From positions 1 through 32,985 of the forward strand of contig JAEDGZ010000025.1 in the NCBI GenBank assembly GCA_016297215.1: a stretch of 32,985 nt of DNA, in the 5' to 3' direction. Shown here piece after piece: positions 1-6,788 of the stretch. The stretch is from Paludibacteraceae bacterium (lineage in GTDB: Bacteria > Bacteroidota > Bacteroidia > Bacteroidales > Paludibacteraceae). The notes beneath the pieces are model-generated. The model ran no database searches. It was not told where the DNA came from and saw only the letters and a list, made by a program, of their open reading frames with translations. The position numbers and the translations under genes were made by a program. Position 1 is the first letter of the stretch, and the number at the start of each line of letters is the position of its first letter.

Positions 1-94
1 TGATTAGTTAGTGATTAGTTAGTGATTAGTTAGTGATTAGTTAGTGATTAGTTAGCGATTAGTTAGTGATTAGTTAGTGATTAGTTAGTGATTA
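1..94. repeat. 11-bp tandem repeat array, left end
   Basis: Eight head-to-tail copies of TGATTAGTTAG fill 1-88, followed by a six-base partial copy. The sixth copy (56-66) begins with C instead of T and the others are identical. The window starts exactly at a unit boundary. The same unit in the same orientation ends the window at 32901-32985. The unit contains stops and is not a multiple of three, so it is non-coding. Confidence 0.97.
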
Positions 95-435
95 CCGAGA
101 CTATCCGCTAATAATCTTATATCGAACTCACGTTAAATATGGAAGGTAATTGTCCATTTTTTGCATAACTATCCTGACTTCCCGCCATGACTAACAGCAG
201 ATTTTATCGTAACATTATCGTAACATAGTAACATAACCAAGTCTGTGTCGTGGTTTCAACCTGCCATAGACAATTGTCCAAAACACGTATATACCATTCT
301 CATCTCCCGCCTATCGCCTACCCCGAACACCGCCCAACGATGCCCAACCAATTAAGAATATGATGTATTAGTCTGCTTGTTTATTGTCATTCTATGCCAT
401 AGGACGAGTATTATTATCGAAAAAAAGCAAAAATT
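95..435. other. Non-coding leader region before the Mrr-type gene
   Basis: No convincing gene is seen here. The stretch is AT-rich with stops in all frames, and a short minus-strand ORF at 352-549 lacks recognisable features. It holds a small direct repeat at 205-234 (listed separately). Confidence 0.5.
205..234. repeat. Short direct repeat, 11-bp period
   Basis: TATCGTAACAT occurs twice in tandem (205-215 and 216-226), followed by a truncated copy AGTAACAT (227-234). The 11-bp period matches the array at 1-94, although the sequence differs. Confidence 0.8.
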
Positions 436-467
436 CTTGCTCCTTTCAATAATTTTCAGTAACTTTG
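436..467 (+). promoter_or_regulatory. Bacteroidota-type promoter of the Mrr-type gene
   Basis: CTTG at 436-439 and TAACTTTG at 460-467 are separated by 20 nt. This matches the Bacteroides -33 (TTTG) and -7 (TAnnTTTG) elements recognised by the primary sigma factor. It would give a 5' leader of roughly 90 nt for the gene starting at 563. The promoter is separate from the 11-bp array further upstream. Confidence 0.7.
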
Positions 468-562
468 CGCACTTTTCTATGCGATACGCTGCATACATAG
501 TGTACAATGGTAGATGTGTGGCACTCGCAAGGCTAAGTGTAGAAAACAAATAATTATGAATT

Positions 563-1465
563 ATGATACCTACATTTGAGAAATTCCTTTATCCTTTCTT
601 ACTATCCTTAAAAGACAAGGATATTAACAAAAAGCAGATGGTGGAAGAAATAAAAAAATACTTCCAATTGACGGACGAAGATATGAGTGTCAGAACAAAA
701 AGCGGCACAACCACTCAAGTCTTTGATCGAGTTAGTTGGTCGCTTCAATACCTTCGGCGTGCTCTTTTTGTAGAAATCAAAGATGGTAAGTATCATATTA
801 CAGAGCGTGGTTTAGAATTTTTGAAGTTACATGATAGTCTTAGCATTTCAGACCTTCTTGCCTATAAGGAATTTGCCGAATATAGTAATCGAAAGAAATC
901 TAAGATAGCCGAAAAACAAACAATCCAAGAAGCATCAAGCACCCAAGAACAGACTCCAACAGAACAATTAGAACAAGCATATGAGAGCATTGAGAAAGAT
1001 TTGGCAGCAGACCTACTTGATAAGGTTCTGCATCAATCCCCTGCTTTCTTTGAACGCTTGGTGGTTGATCTTTTGGTGAAGATGCGATATGGTGGTTCAT
1101 TTGAAAACTCTGCACAAGTAACCCAATATACCAATGATAATGGAATTGATGGTATCATTTACGAAGATAAACTTGGCTTAGATAAGATATATATACAAGC
1201 TAAACGTTGGGAGAATCTGGTAAGTCGTCCGAAAATCCAAGAATTTGCAGGTGCACTTGTAGGACAAAATGCAAGTAAAGGTGTGTTTATTACGACTTCT
1301 ACATATAGCAAAGAGGCTCGTCAATATGTTCAAGGTATTCAGCAAAAGATTGTCTTGATAGATGGTCAGGAACTATCTAAGTATATGATTGAGTACAATG
1401 TGGGGGTAAGTGTGAAGAAGATGTATGAAGTAAAGCGAATTGACAACGACTATTTTGAGGAGTAA
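563..1465 (+). CDS. Mrr-type restriction endonuclease with N-terminal winged helix
   Basis: This 300-aa protein has the two-domain layout of Mrr, a modification-dependent (type IV) nuclease. Residues 1-95 resemble the Mrr_N winged-helix DNA-binding domain. Residues 110-150 form a Gln/Glu-rich linker. Residues 155-280 form the Mrr_cat nuclease fold of the PD-(D/E)XK superfamily. Visible catalytic signature: E164 in FFERLVVDLL, D196 in NGIDG (193-197) and the QAK triad at 212-214 in IYIQAKRW. The family cleaves DNA carrying foreign methylation, but the target here cannot be read from sequence. The gene stands alone, read away from the left-end array, with its own promoter at 436-467. The other restriction-modification genes are at the far right of the window beside the same 11-bp repeat. 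The ATG at 563 gives a normal full-length N-terminus. The family call is firm; the modification specificity is unknown. Confidence 0.88.
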   Translation: MIPTFEKFLYPFLLSLKDKDINKKQMVEEIKKYFQLTDEDMSVRTKSGTTTQVFDRVSWSLQYLRRALFVEIKDGKYHITERGLEFLKLHDSLSISDLLAYKEFAEYSNRKKSKIAEKQTIQEASSTQEQTPTEQLEQAYESIEKDLAADLLDKVLHQSPAFFERLVVDLLVKMRYGGSFENSAQVTQYTNDNGIDGIIYEDKLGLDKIYIQAKRWENLVSRPKIQEFAGALVGQNASKGVFITTSTYSKEARQYVQGIQQKIVLIDGQELSKYMIEYNVGVSVKKMYEVKRIDNDYFEE

Positions 1466-1571
1466 AGATGAACCAATAAATTATATCTTAGTGGTGAGCA
1501 AATTGTAAGTTTATGCGAAAGTGTAGGCATAGTTAGACAGGATTATTTGTCCAGATAAATACCAAATTACC

Positions 1572-1691
1572 ATGAACAACTGTAAACATTTCGATTTTGA
1601 CAATTTCGGTAACGGTATCTGCCTTTTGGGCGGAACGTGTGATAACCCCGCCAACTGCCGAATGAAAGAACCTATAGATTTAACAATTTGA
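1572..1691 (+). CDS. Small Cys-rich protein, 39 aa
   Basis: This short ORF runs from ATG at 1572 to TGA at 1689-1691. It begins MNNCKHFDFDNFGNG and contains four cysteines (C4, C17, C23 and C29) in C-x12-C-x5-C-x5-C spacing. Such spacing could bind a metal or form disulfides. The composition (Cys, Asn, Asp, Gly) is unlike random AT-rich spacer translation, which is the main reason for calling it. No signal peptide is visible. It is the only ORF-like stretch in the 290-bp spacer between the Mrr-type gene and the convergent EamA gene. Its last codons run into an AT-rich repeat region. Function unknown; it may be a chance ORF. Confidence 0.5.
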   Translation: MNNCKHFDFDNFGNGICLLGGTCDNPANCRMKEPIDLTI

Positions 1692-1750
1692 CAATTTACA
1701 ATCTCACAATTGCCATGCGGTACATAATTGTAAAATTGTAAATTGTCAAC
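1681..1750. repeat. AT-rich microsatellite-like spacer (CAATTT/AATTGTA motifs)
   Basis: Imperfect repeats of ACAATTT and TAAAATTGT-like words fill the convergent spacer and overlap the last codons of the small ORF ending at 1691. It belongs to the AATT-containing short repeats seen in several other spacers of the window. Confidence 0.55.
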
Positions 1751-1754
1751 TTGC

Positions 1755-2165
1755 TTACAGCATCAGCAGCACCCCGCCGGAGATGAGTAGCGAGCCGATG
1801 AGTACGCGCAAGGTAACTTTCTCATGTAGGAAGATAAACGCCAAAAGGATAGTGAAGACGATGCTTAGTTTGTCGATGGGCGCAACGCGCGACACATCGC
1901 CCAGCTGCAATGCCTTGAAATAGAACAGCCAACTCAGCCCCGTGGAGATGCCCGATAAGATAAGGAAGAGCCAAGTGTGCCACGTGATAGTGGTGATGCC
2001 TTCCGCCTTATGACCGAAGAGGACTATGCCCCATGTGAGCAAGAGAATGATGGTCGTGCGGATAGCAGTGGCCAAATCTGAATTGACACCCTGTATCCCC
2101 ACTTTAGCAAAGATAGAAGTTAACGCGGCAAACAGTGCCGACAAAATTGCATATAAACGCCACAT
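1755..2165 (-). CDS. Half-size EamA/DMT-family membrane transporter
   Basis: This is a 136-aa inner-membrane protein with about five hydrophobic helices and a single EamA domain. Typical drug/metabolite transporters carry two such domains in about 290 aa, so this is a half-size member that probably works as a dimer. Seen: N-terminal helix with ALFAALTSIFAKVGI, a central WLFYFKALQLGDVSRVAPIDK stretch typical of EamA loop-helix boundaries, and a C-terminal helix LIGSLLISGGVLLML. Substrate cannot be inferred. It is the last gene of a minus-strand series (GH13, HAD, aminotransferase, DUF456, this gene) with a 42-bp AT-rich gap to the DUF456 gene. A short EamA protein could also be a truncated gene, but the domain is complete, with start and stop at natural boundaries. 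Confidence 0.8.
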   Translation of the reverse strand: MWRLYAILSALFAALTSIFAKVGIQGVNSDLATAIRTTIILLLTWGIVLFGHKAEGITTITWHTWLFLILSGISTGLSWLFYFKALQLGDVSRVAPIDKLSIVFTILLAFIFLHEKVTLRVLIGSLLISGGVLLML

Positions 2166-2207
2166 ATTTTTTAATTAAGAATTAAGAGGGCGCATGCTTT
2201 TTAATTT

Positions 2208-2681
2208 TTATACCAATTCCGCAATGAAGTAGTAGGTCATCAGCCCGCAACAGATTAGTTTGAGTATCGTACCGGTCATCAGTCCGACAAACGAACCCCA
2301 ACCCGCCTTCAATGCAAGGCGGGTATTTTTTCCGTCTATCAGTTCAAAGACCACTGCTCCGAGGAAGGGTCCCAGCACGATGCCCCACGGTCCGAAGAAA
2401 AGCCCCACGAGCAGTCCTATTGTGCTGCCCCAAACGCCCATCTTCGACCCTCCGAATTTCTTCGTCCCCCATATCGGTACCACCGAATCAAGTACCTGCA
2501 CCACGATGGTTACCACCGCCCAGATGACGAGGAACTGCCACGAGAACTGCACCTTGTCGGTGGCATGGAGGAGCAGAAGCCCGCAGTATGCCAACGGTAC
2601 CCCGGGGAGCACGGGCAGCACACAGCCGAGAATACCGACCAAAAGGCAAATAGCACCTAAGATAATGAGGAAAGTGTCCAT
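2208..2681 (-). CDS. DUF456 family membrane protein
   Basis: This small, very hydrophobic protein of 157 aa matches the DUF456 family: an N-terminal Gly-rich helix (LLVGILGCVLPVLPGVPLAY), a central helix pair, and the GxxxGxxFGPWGIVLGPFLGA segment that marks the family, followed by ELI and a last helix. Four to five membrane segments are expected. The molecular function of DUF456 is not established. The frame is open to 2711, but those extra ten codons lie inside a 27-bp tandem repeat, so I place the start at the ATG whose first base is 2681 (protein begins MDTFLIILG). It lies between the aminotransferase and the EamA gene on the same strand, separated from the former by 138 bp of repeats. 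Confidence 0.85.
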   Translation of the reverse strand: MDTFLIILGAICLLVGILGCVLPVLPGVPLAYCGLLLLHATDKVQFSWQFLVIWAVVTIVVQVLDSVVPIWGTKKFGGSKMGVWGSTIGLLVGLFFGPWGIVLGPFLGAVVFELIDGKNTRLALKAGWGSFVGLMTGTILKLICCGLMTYYFIAELV

Positions 2682-2682
2682 A

Positions 2683-2747
2683 ATTTCATGTTGGTCATTG
2701 CATGTTATCATTTCATGTTGATCATTGCATGTATGTTATTTCATGTT
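2683..2747. repeat. 27/28-bp tandem repeat, about 2.4 copies
   Basis: A unit starting ATTTCATGTTGGTCATTGC occupies 2683-2709. A close copy fills 2710-2737, and a partial copy (ATTTCATGTT) 2738-2747. The array sits directly upstream of the DUF456 start codon. Confidence 0.85.
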
Positions 2748-2748
2748 A

Positions 2749-2819
2749 AACGCGAAGCGAACAACACGAAGTGATTAACAGGAACTGACCAACGCGAAGC
2801 GAACAACACAAAGTGATTA
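2749..2819. repeat. Direct repeat, 42-bp period
   Basis: A 29-bp word beginning AACGCGAAGCGAACAACAC occurs at 2749-2777 and again, with one change, at 2791-2819. It abuts the stop codon of the aminotransferase gene. Together with the preceding array it fills the whole spacer between two minus-strand genes. Confidence 0.85.
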
Positions 2820-4028
2820 TTAGTATGATTGCAGGTTGTTGAGTTCGTTGTAGGTCTCCAATGCTTTGCGCAGGACGAGCATCGCGCGACCGAGGTCTTC
2901 CTTGCAGAGGATATATGCCATGCGCACTTGCTTCTTCCCCTCCTCGGGGTTGGTGTAGAAACCACTGCCGGGCGCCATCATCACCGTCTGCCCTTCGTAC
3001 TGGAAATCGGTCAAGCACCACTCGCAGAACTTATCCGTATCGTCCACCGGCAGTTGCACCATCGTGTAGAACGCACCCATGGGCGTGGGGGCGAAGACCC
3101 CGGGGATTTGGTTGAGTTGGTCGATGAGGTAGTTGCGGCGGGAAAGGTACTCGTCGTAGACCTCCTCCATGTACTCCTGCGGGGTGGTGAGCGAGGCTTC
3201 GGCGATGACTTGACCTATCAACGGGGGCGAGAGACGCGCCTGACAGAACTTCATCACGGCGTTGTGCACCTCTTTGTTCTTGGTGATGAGCGCACCGATG
3301 CGGATGCCGCACTCCGAATAGCGCTTGCTGACGGAGTCGATGAGGATGACGTTGTTCTCTATGCCCTCTAAGTGGCAAGCGGAGATATAGGGGCGCTTGG
3401 TGTAGATGAACTCGCGATAGACCTCATCGGAGAGGAGGTAGAGGTCGTATTTCTTCACGAGGTCGCGTATCTGCATCATCTCTTTCTTGGAATAGAGGTA
3501 GCCGGTGGGGTTGTTGGGGTTGCAGATGAGTATCGCGCGCGTCTTGTCGGTAATCTGCTTCTCAAATTCCTCCACAGGTGGCAGTTTGAAGCCGTCCTCG
3601 ATATGGGTTTTCACCGACTTGACCACGGCTCCGCAAGAGATAGCAAACGCCATGTAGTTGGCATAACTCGGGTCGGTTACTATAATCTCGTCCCCCGGGT
3701 TCAGGCACGCCATGTAAGCGAACATGATTGCCTCGGAGCCGCCGGTAGTAATGATGATTTCATCGGGGGAGATGTCTATCCCATACTCGGCATAATAGCC
3801 CACCATCTTAGTGCGAAGGGATTGTATTCCCTGTGATGGAGAGTATTCGAGCACATCTTTGTGGAATCTCTGCAATGCTTCTTGAGCGCAGGCAGGGGTC
3901 TTGATGTCGGGCTGACCGATATTCAGGTGATAGATATGTACACCGTTGCGGCGTGCTGCATCGGCGTACTTTGCCAGTTTGCGGATAGGCGATTCCGGCA
4001 TGTTCTGAGCGCGAAGGGAGATGTTCAT
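2820..4028 (-). CDS. Class I/II PLP-dependent aminotransferase
   Basis: This is a 402-aa fold-type I aminotransferase, the usual length for the aspartate-aminotransferase-like group. Seen: NIGQPDIKTP near 37-45 (substrate/cofactor loop), TTGGSEA at 94-100 (phosphate binding), ICNPNNPTGY at 168-177 including the cofactor-contacting Asn, DEVYREF at 201-207, the Schiff-base lysine K235 in SVSKRYSECGIRIG, and R369 in KQVRMAY, the expected carboxylate-binding arginine. It should transfer amino groups between amino acids and 2-oxo acids in the cytosol; the amino donor is not readable. Its upstream neighbour, the HAD gene, is separated by about 100 bp that contain a GC-rich palindrome and an AATTTGT repeat, so it may have its own promoter there. 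General aminotransferase call firm; exact substrate open. Confidence 0.92.
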   Translation of the reverse strand: MNISLRAQNMPESPIRKLAKYADAARRNGVHIYHLNIGQPDIKTPACAQEALQRFHKDVLEYSPSQGIQSLRTKMVGYYAEYGIDISPDEIIITTGGSEAIMFAYMACLNPGDEIIVTDPSYANYMAFAISCGAVVKSVKTHIEDGFKLPPVEEFEKQITDKTRAILICNPNNPTGYLYSKKEMMQIRDLVKKYDLYLLSDEVYREFIYTKRPYISACHLEGIENNVILIDSVSKRYSECGIRIGALITKNKEVHNAVMKFCQARLSPPLIGQVIAEASLTTPQEYMEEVYDEYLSRRNYLIDQLNQIPGVFAPTPMGAFYTMVQLPVDDTDKFCEWCLTDFQYEGQTVMMAPGSGFYTNPEEGKKQVRMAYILCKEDLGRAMLVLRKALETYNELNNLQSY

Positions 4029-4042
4029 AAGTTCTTGATTTT

Positions 4043-4063
4043 TAATTTGTAATTTGTAATTTT
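4043..4063. repeat. AT-rich 7-bp microsatellite TAATTTG
   Basis: Three tandem copies of TAATTTG/TAATTTT lie 15 bp upstream of the aminotransferase start codon. Same class as the other AATT-containing 7-bp repeats of this window. Confidence 0.75.
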
Positions 4064-4067
4064 TTTA

Positions 4068-4144
4068 GCAGGCGGGGACGCCTGCGCACCCGGACGCCGC
4101 ATGGCAATTTTCAAATTTTCGGAACTTGTCCCTACCTGTCGGGA
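4068..4144 (-). repeat. REP-like palindromic element, copy A
   Basis: The perfect hairpin GCAGGCGGGGACGCCTGC (7-bp stems, GGGA loop) is at 4068-4085, followed by CGCACCCGGACGCCGC. A second palindrome, GTCCCTACCTGTCGGGA, is at 4128-4144. The first is the reverse complement of elements at 16941, 20214 and 24108. The second matches one at 31328. The second palindrome includes the stop codon and last codons of the HAD gene. Confidence 0.85.
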
Positions 4145-4815
4145 TTTTCACATTTACAAATTGATATGAGTTCTTTCGGTTGGTGCAGGAGGTAGTCGGG
4201 ATGGGCGGCTGCCAGTTCATCGGGAGCCACAAAGCCCCATGTGCATGCCGCCACCGGCAACGAGGCATTGCGCGCCGTCTCGATATCCACAAGGCTGTCG
4301 CCGATATAGAGGGTAGGGGGCACATCGCTTGCATGCCCGTATATCGCCTGCTGAATGTCATACACAATCTGCGGATTGGGCTTTCGCTCCACGCCGGCTC
4401 GCTCGCCGAATACCGCATCAAAAATGTCGGGGAAGAAATGCGCAACCACCTTGGCAGTGGCTTCCTGATACTTGTTGGATGCCACTGCCAACCGATGTCC
4501 CGCGGCTTTGAGGGCTTGCAGGGTCTCAGGAATACCTTCGTAGGGGCGAGTGAGGTCAAGGTTATGCGCGTTGTAGAACGGGATAAACTCCGCCCGCATA
4601 CGCTGGATAAGGTCGTGCGTTTCGTTGCAAGAGGTCTTCGCCTCCGCGGGCAGCGCACGTTCTATCAGTTTGTTCACACCGTTTCCCACCAATCGAGGAT
4701 ATTCCTCAATGGGGTGCATGGGGTAGCCCAACGCTTGCAAAGCATGGTTGCACGCTGTTCCCAAGTCCGCTATGGTGTTCAGCAACGTGCCGTCTAAATC
4801 GAATATCAGTAGCAT
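4132..4815 (-). CDS. HAD-superfamily phosphatase, phosphoglycolate-phosphatase-like
   Basis: This 227-aa protein has all HAD motifs: nucleophile motif I DLDGT (D6, D8), motif II S113 in VASNK, motif III K145 in ERKPNP, and motif IV GDSLVD (D173, D177). A helical cap at about 15-90 places it in the Gph/beta-phosphoglucomutase-like subfamily. It probably hydrolyses a small sugar or organic phosphate in the cytosol. It starts 3 bp after the GH13 stop, so the two genes are almost certainly co-transcribed, and a role with sugar phosphates downstream of starch or maltodextrin breakdown is possible (inference). A beta-phosphoglucomutase is less likely because motif I reads DGTLLNT. Its last residues (ENPDR) are encoded inside a dispersed palindrome, so the C-terminal tail may have been rewritten by insertion of that element. 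Confidence 0.88.
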   Translation of the reverse strand: MLLIFDLDGTLLNTIADLGTACNHALQALGYPMHPIEEYPRLVGNGVNKLIERALPAEAKTSCNETHDLIQRMRAEFIPFYNAHNLDLTRPYEGIPETLQALKAAGHRLAVASNKYQEATAKVVAHFFPDIFDAVFGERAGVERKPNPQIVYDIQQAIYGHASDVPPTLYIGDSLVDIETARNASLPVAACTWGFVAPDELAAAHPDYLLHQPKELISICKCENPDR

Positions 4816-4818
4816 TTA

Positions 4819-6669
4819 TTATTTTGTTAGTTTCACTACTAATGCACTCAATGGTGCAATGGTGATGTCCTTACGAGAGAGGTCTATCTCCTCGCCGCTG
4901 AGGATGGCTTTACCCTTGGCATTGTACTTGCTCAAGATCTCGGCATAGTGCGCGGTGGGAACGGTTCTTTCTTCCTCGCTCGCATTGACAAAGACGAACA
5001 CAGCCTCGCTCTCGTTGTAGCGGAAGAAAGCGTATGTGTTGTCGCGTCCGAGGAAGTGCATGGTGCGACCACTATGAATCACGGGCTCACCCTTGCGCCA
5101 TTGGAAGAGTCGGCTCTGGAAATCGAACATCTCCTGTTGCTCCGTCGTTACGTCTTTGCCTAACGGCAGGGGCATACGCAGCGTGGAGTGTCCCATAGAG
5201 CGGTCGGCAGAGCGCATCGCGTACTCATCGCCGGCGAACACCTGCGGAATACCGCGCATGGTGGCAAGCAGGACGTAGCCCAACTTCACGCGGCGCAAAT
5301 CGTTGTCCTTCACAATGTCGGCAAAGCGGTCCATATCGTGGTTGCCGAGGAACATAAACAGTTTATTTACATCGGCATAGAGGTAGTCTTGCGCCACGGC
5401 ATCGTACACGCGAGTCAGTCCTGCGCCCCACTCCTTGCCATCGTTCTCCAAAGCCTGACGAATGCTCTCCTCCACGGGGAAGTCCATCACGGTGGGCAGG
5501 TTGCTGTCGAAACCGTTGTAGTTCTTCACGCCTGATTGCCAGTAGGCTACAGCGCTCGCCGGACGCGTCCAGCACTCGCCTACGATGTTGATGTTCGGGT
5601 ACTCCTCGCGGATGGCTTTCAGCCACAGGCTGCCCGGCACGGGCTCGATATACGGATACGTATCCACGCGCAGACCATCCAGGTTGGCGTACTCAATCCA
5701 CCAGATAGCCCATTGCTGGAAGTACTTGAGCAGGTCGGGATTCTCCAGATTCATGTCGGGCATGGGCTTATCGAACCAGCCGCGGTTGCTCAACTGACGG
5801 TCGTATTCCGAGGCATTGATGTCGTAGTTGGCAGAGAAGACATTGCTGGTGTTGGTGAACTCGTCAAACTGGTTCACCCAATCGGGGTAGGGCAGGTCTT
5901 TCATCCACCAATGCGTGCCACCGCAGTGGTTGGGCACCATATCCATCAGCACTTTGATTCCCTTTTGGTGTGCCTGCTCCACCATGTCGCGGTACAACTC
6001 ATTGGAGCCGTAGCGCGGGTCGATATGGTAGTAGTCGGAGCATGCGTAGCCGTGGTAACTCCATGCCGCCTCGTTGTCCTCCAAGAGTGGGGTAGGCCAG
6101 ATGGCGGTGGCACCTAGTTTACTGATATGGTCAAACTGGCTGATGATACCCGCTATGTCGCCACCGAAGCGTCCGTGGATATTGCTCTTGTCGGTTTTCT
6201 CCGCCATCTGAGGGAGGTTGTTGTTGGTCTCGTCGCCGTCCACGAAGCGGTCGGACATGATGAGATAAACGACATCCGCAGAGGTGAACGATTGGCGCAT
6301 GCGGCTGCCTTCGCGACGGGTGTTGATGGTGTACGTCCAACTGGCTTTTTTCTTGTTCTTGGTGAGGGTGATACGGTAGGTGCCTGCCTGCTTCACGTCC
6401 ATATCCACAAAGAGATAGTTGGGACTCTCGGCGTTGTGTTGCGCCGTGGGGACGAGCCCCAAGCATTGTCCGCGCATCACTTTGTTGCCGACCACTTCCT
6501 GCACCGTTACTTGTGCGTCCGCCAAGTCCTCCCCTTGGAACAGCAGGGTGAGCGGCGTATTCATCTCCGTCCACCAGCACAGCGGCTCTACACGCTGAAT
6601 AGCCGGTTTTGCATTCATTACCATACTCATGGCTAAAAGACTGATAATCAGTAAGAATTTGTTTTTCAT
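4819..6669 (-). CDS. Secreted GH13 alpha-amylase/neopullulanase-like enzyme (SusA-like)
   Basis: This 616-aa glycoside hydrolase family 13 enzyme should cleave alpha-1,4 (and perhaps alpha-1,6) bonds in starch-derived oligosaccharides. Residues 1-20 are a signal peptide (hydrophobic LLIISLLAMSMVM, then NA/KP), indicating periplasmic location. Residues 23-115 form the N-terminal beta-sandwich of cyclomaltodextrinase-type enzymes. The (beta/alpha)8 barrel follows, with DMVPNHCG (243-250), nucleophile D336 in GLRVDTYPY, acid/base E365 in IVGECW, and transition-state aspartate D445 in FLGNHDMDR. The C-terminal region (about 535-616) is a beta domain. The length and domain order resemble Bacteroides SusA. 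No SusC/SusD pair lies in the window, so it is not in a classical polysaccharide-utilisation locus here. The HAD phosphatase gene follows after 3 bp. Confidence 0.93.
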   Translation of the reverse strand: MKNKFLLIISLLAMSMVMNAKPAIQRVEPLCWWTEMNTPLTLLFQGEDLADAQVTVQEVVGNKVMRGQCLGLVPTAQHNAESPNYLFVDMDVKQAGTYRITLTKNKKKASWTYTINTRREGSRMRQSFTSADVVYLIMSDRFVDGDETNNNLPQMAEKTDKSNIHGRFGGDIAGIISQFDHISKLGATAIWPTPLLEDNEAAWSYHGYACSDYYHIDPRYGSNELYRDMVEQAHQKGIKVLMDMVPNHCGGTHWWMKDLPYPDWVNQFDEFTNTSNVFSANYDINASEYDRQLSNRGWFDKPMPDMNLENPDLLKYFQQWAIWWIEYANLDGLRVDTYPYIEPVPGSLWLKAIREEYPNINIVGECWTRPASAVAYWQSGVKNYNGFDSNLPTVMDFPVEESIRQALENDGKEWGAGLTRVYDAVAQDYLYADVNKLFMFLGNHDMDRFADIVKDNDLRRVKLGYVLLATMRGIPQVFAGDEYAMRSADRSMGHSTLRMPLPLGKDVTTEQQEMFDFQSRLFQWRKGEPVIHSGRTMHFLGRDNTYAFFRYNESEAVFVFVNASEEERTVPTAHYAEILSKYNAKGKAILSGEEIDLSRKDITIAPLSALVVKLTK

Positions 6670-6788
6670 ACAATAGATTTGTTACTTGTTGTTGGTTAAT
6701 TTATTTGTTGAATATTATGTGCAAAATATTTGTTGAAATAAGAAAGTTATTGTTGATTTTCGTACATATTGTTGCTTGTTTTTGTATA

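Noticed and set aside
1..94. CRISPR array or telomere-like end
   Set aside because: The units are head-to-tail without spacers and there are no cas genes. A bacterial chromosome with such an array at both window ends is better explained by a dispersed tandem repeat.
4819..6669. A Sus-type polysaccharide-utilisation locus around the GH13 gene
   Set aside because: No SusC/SusD pair, SusE/F-like lipoprotein or SusR-type regulator lies nearby; the neighbours are HAD, aminotransferase and membrane-protein genes.
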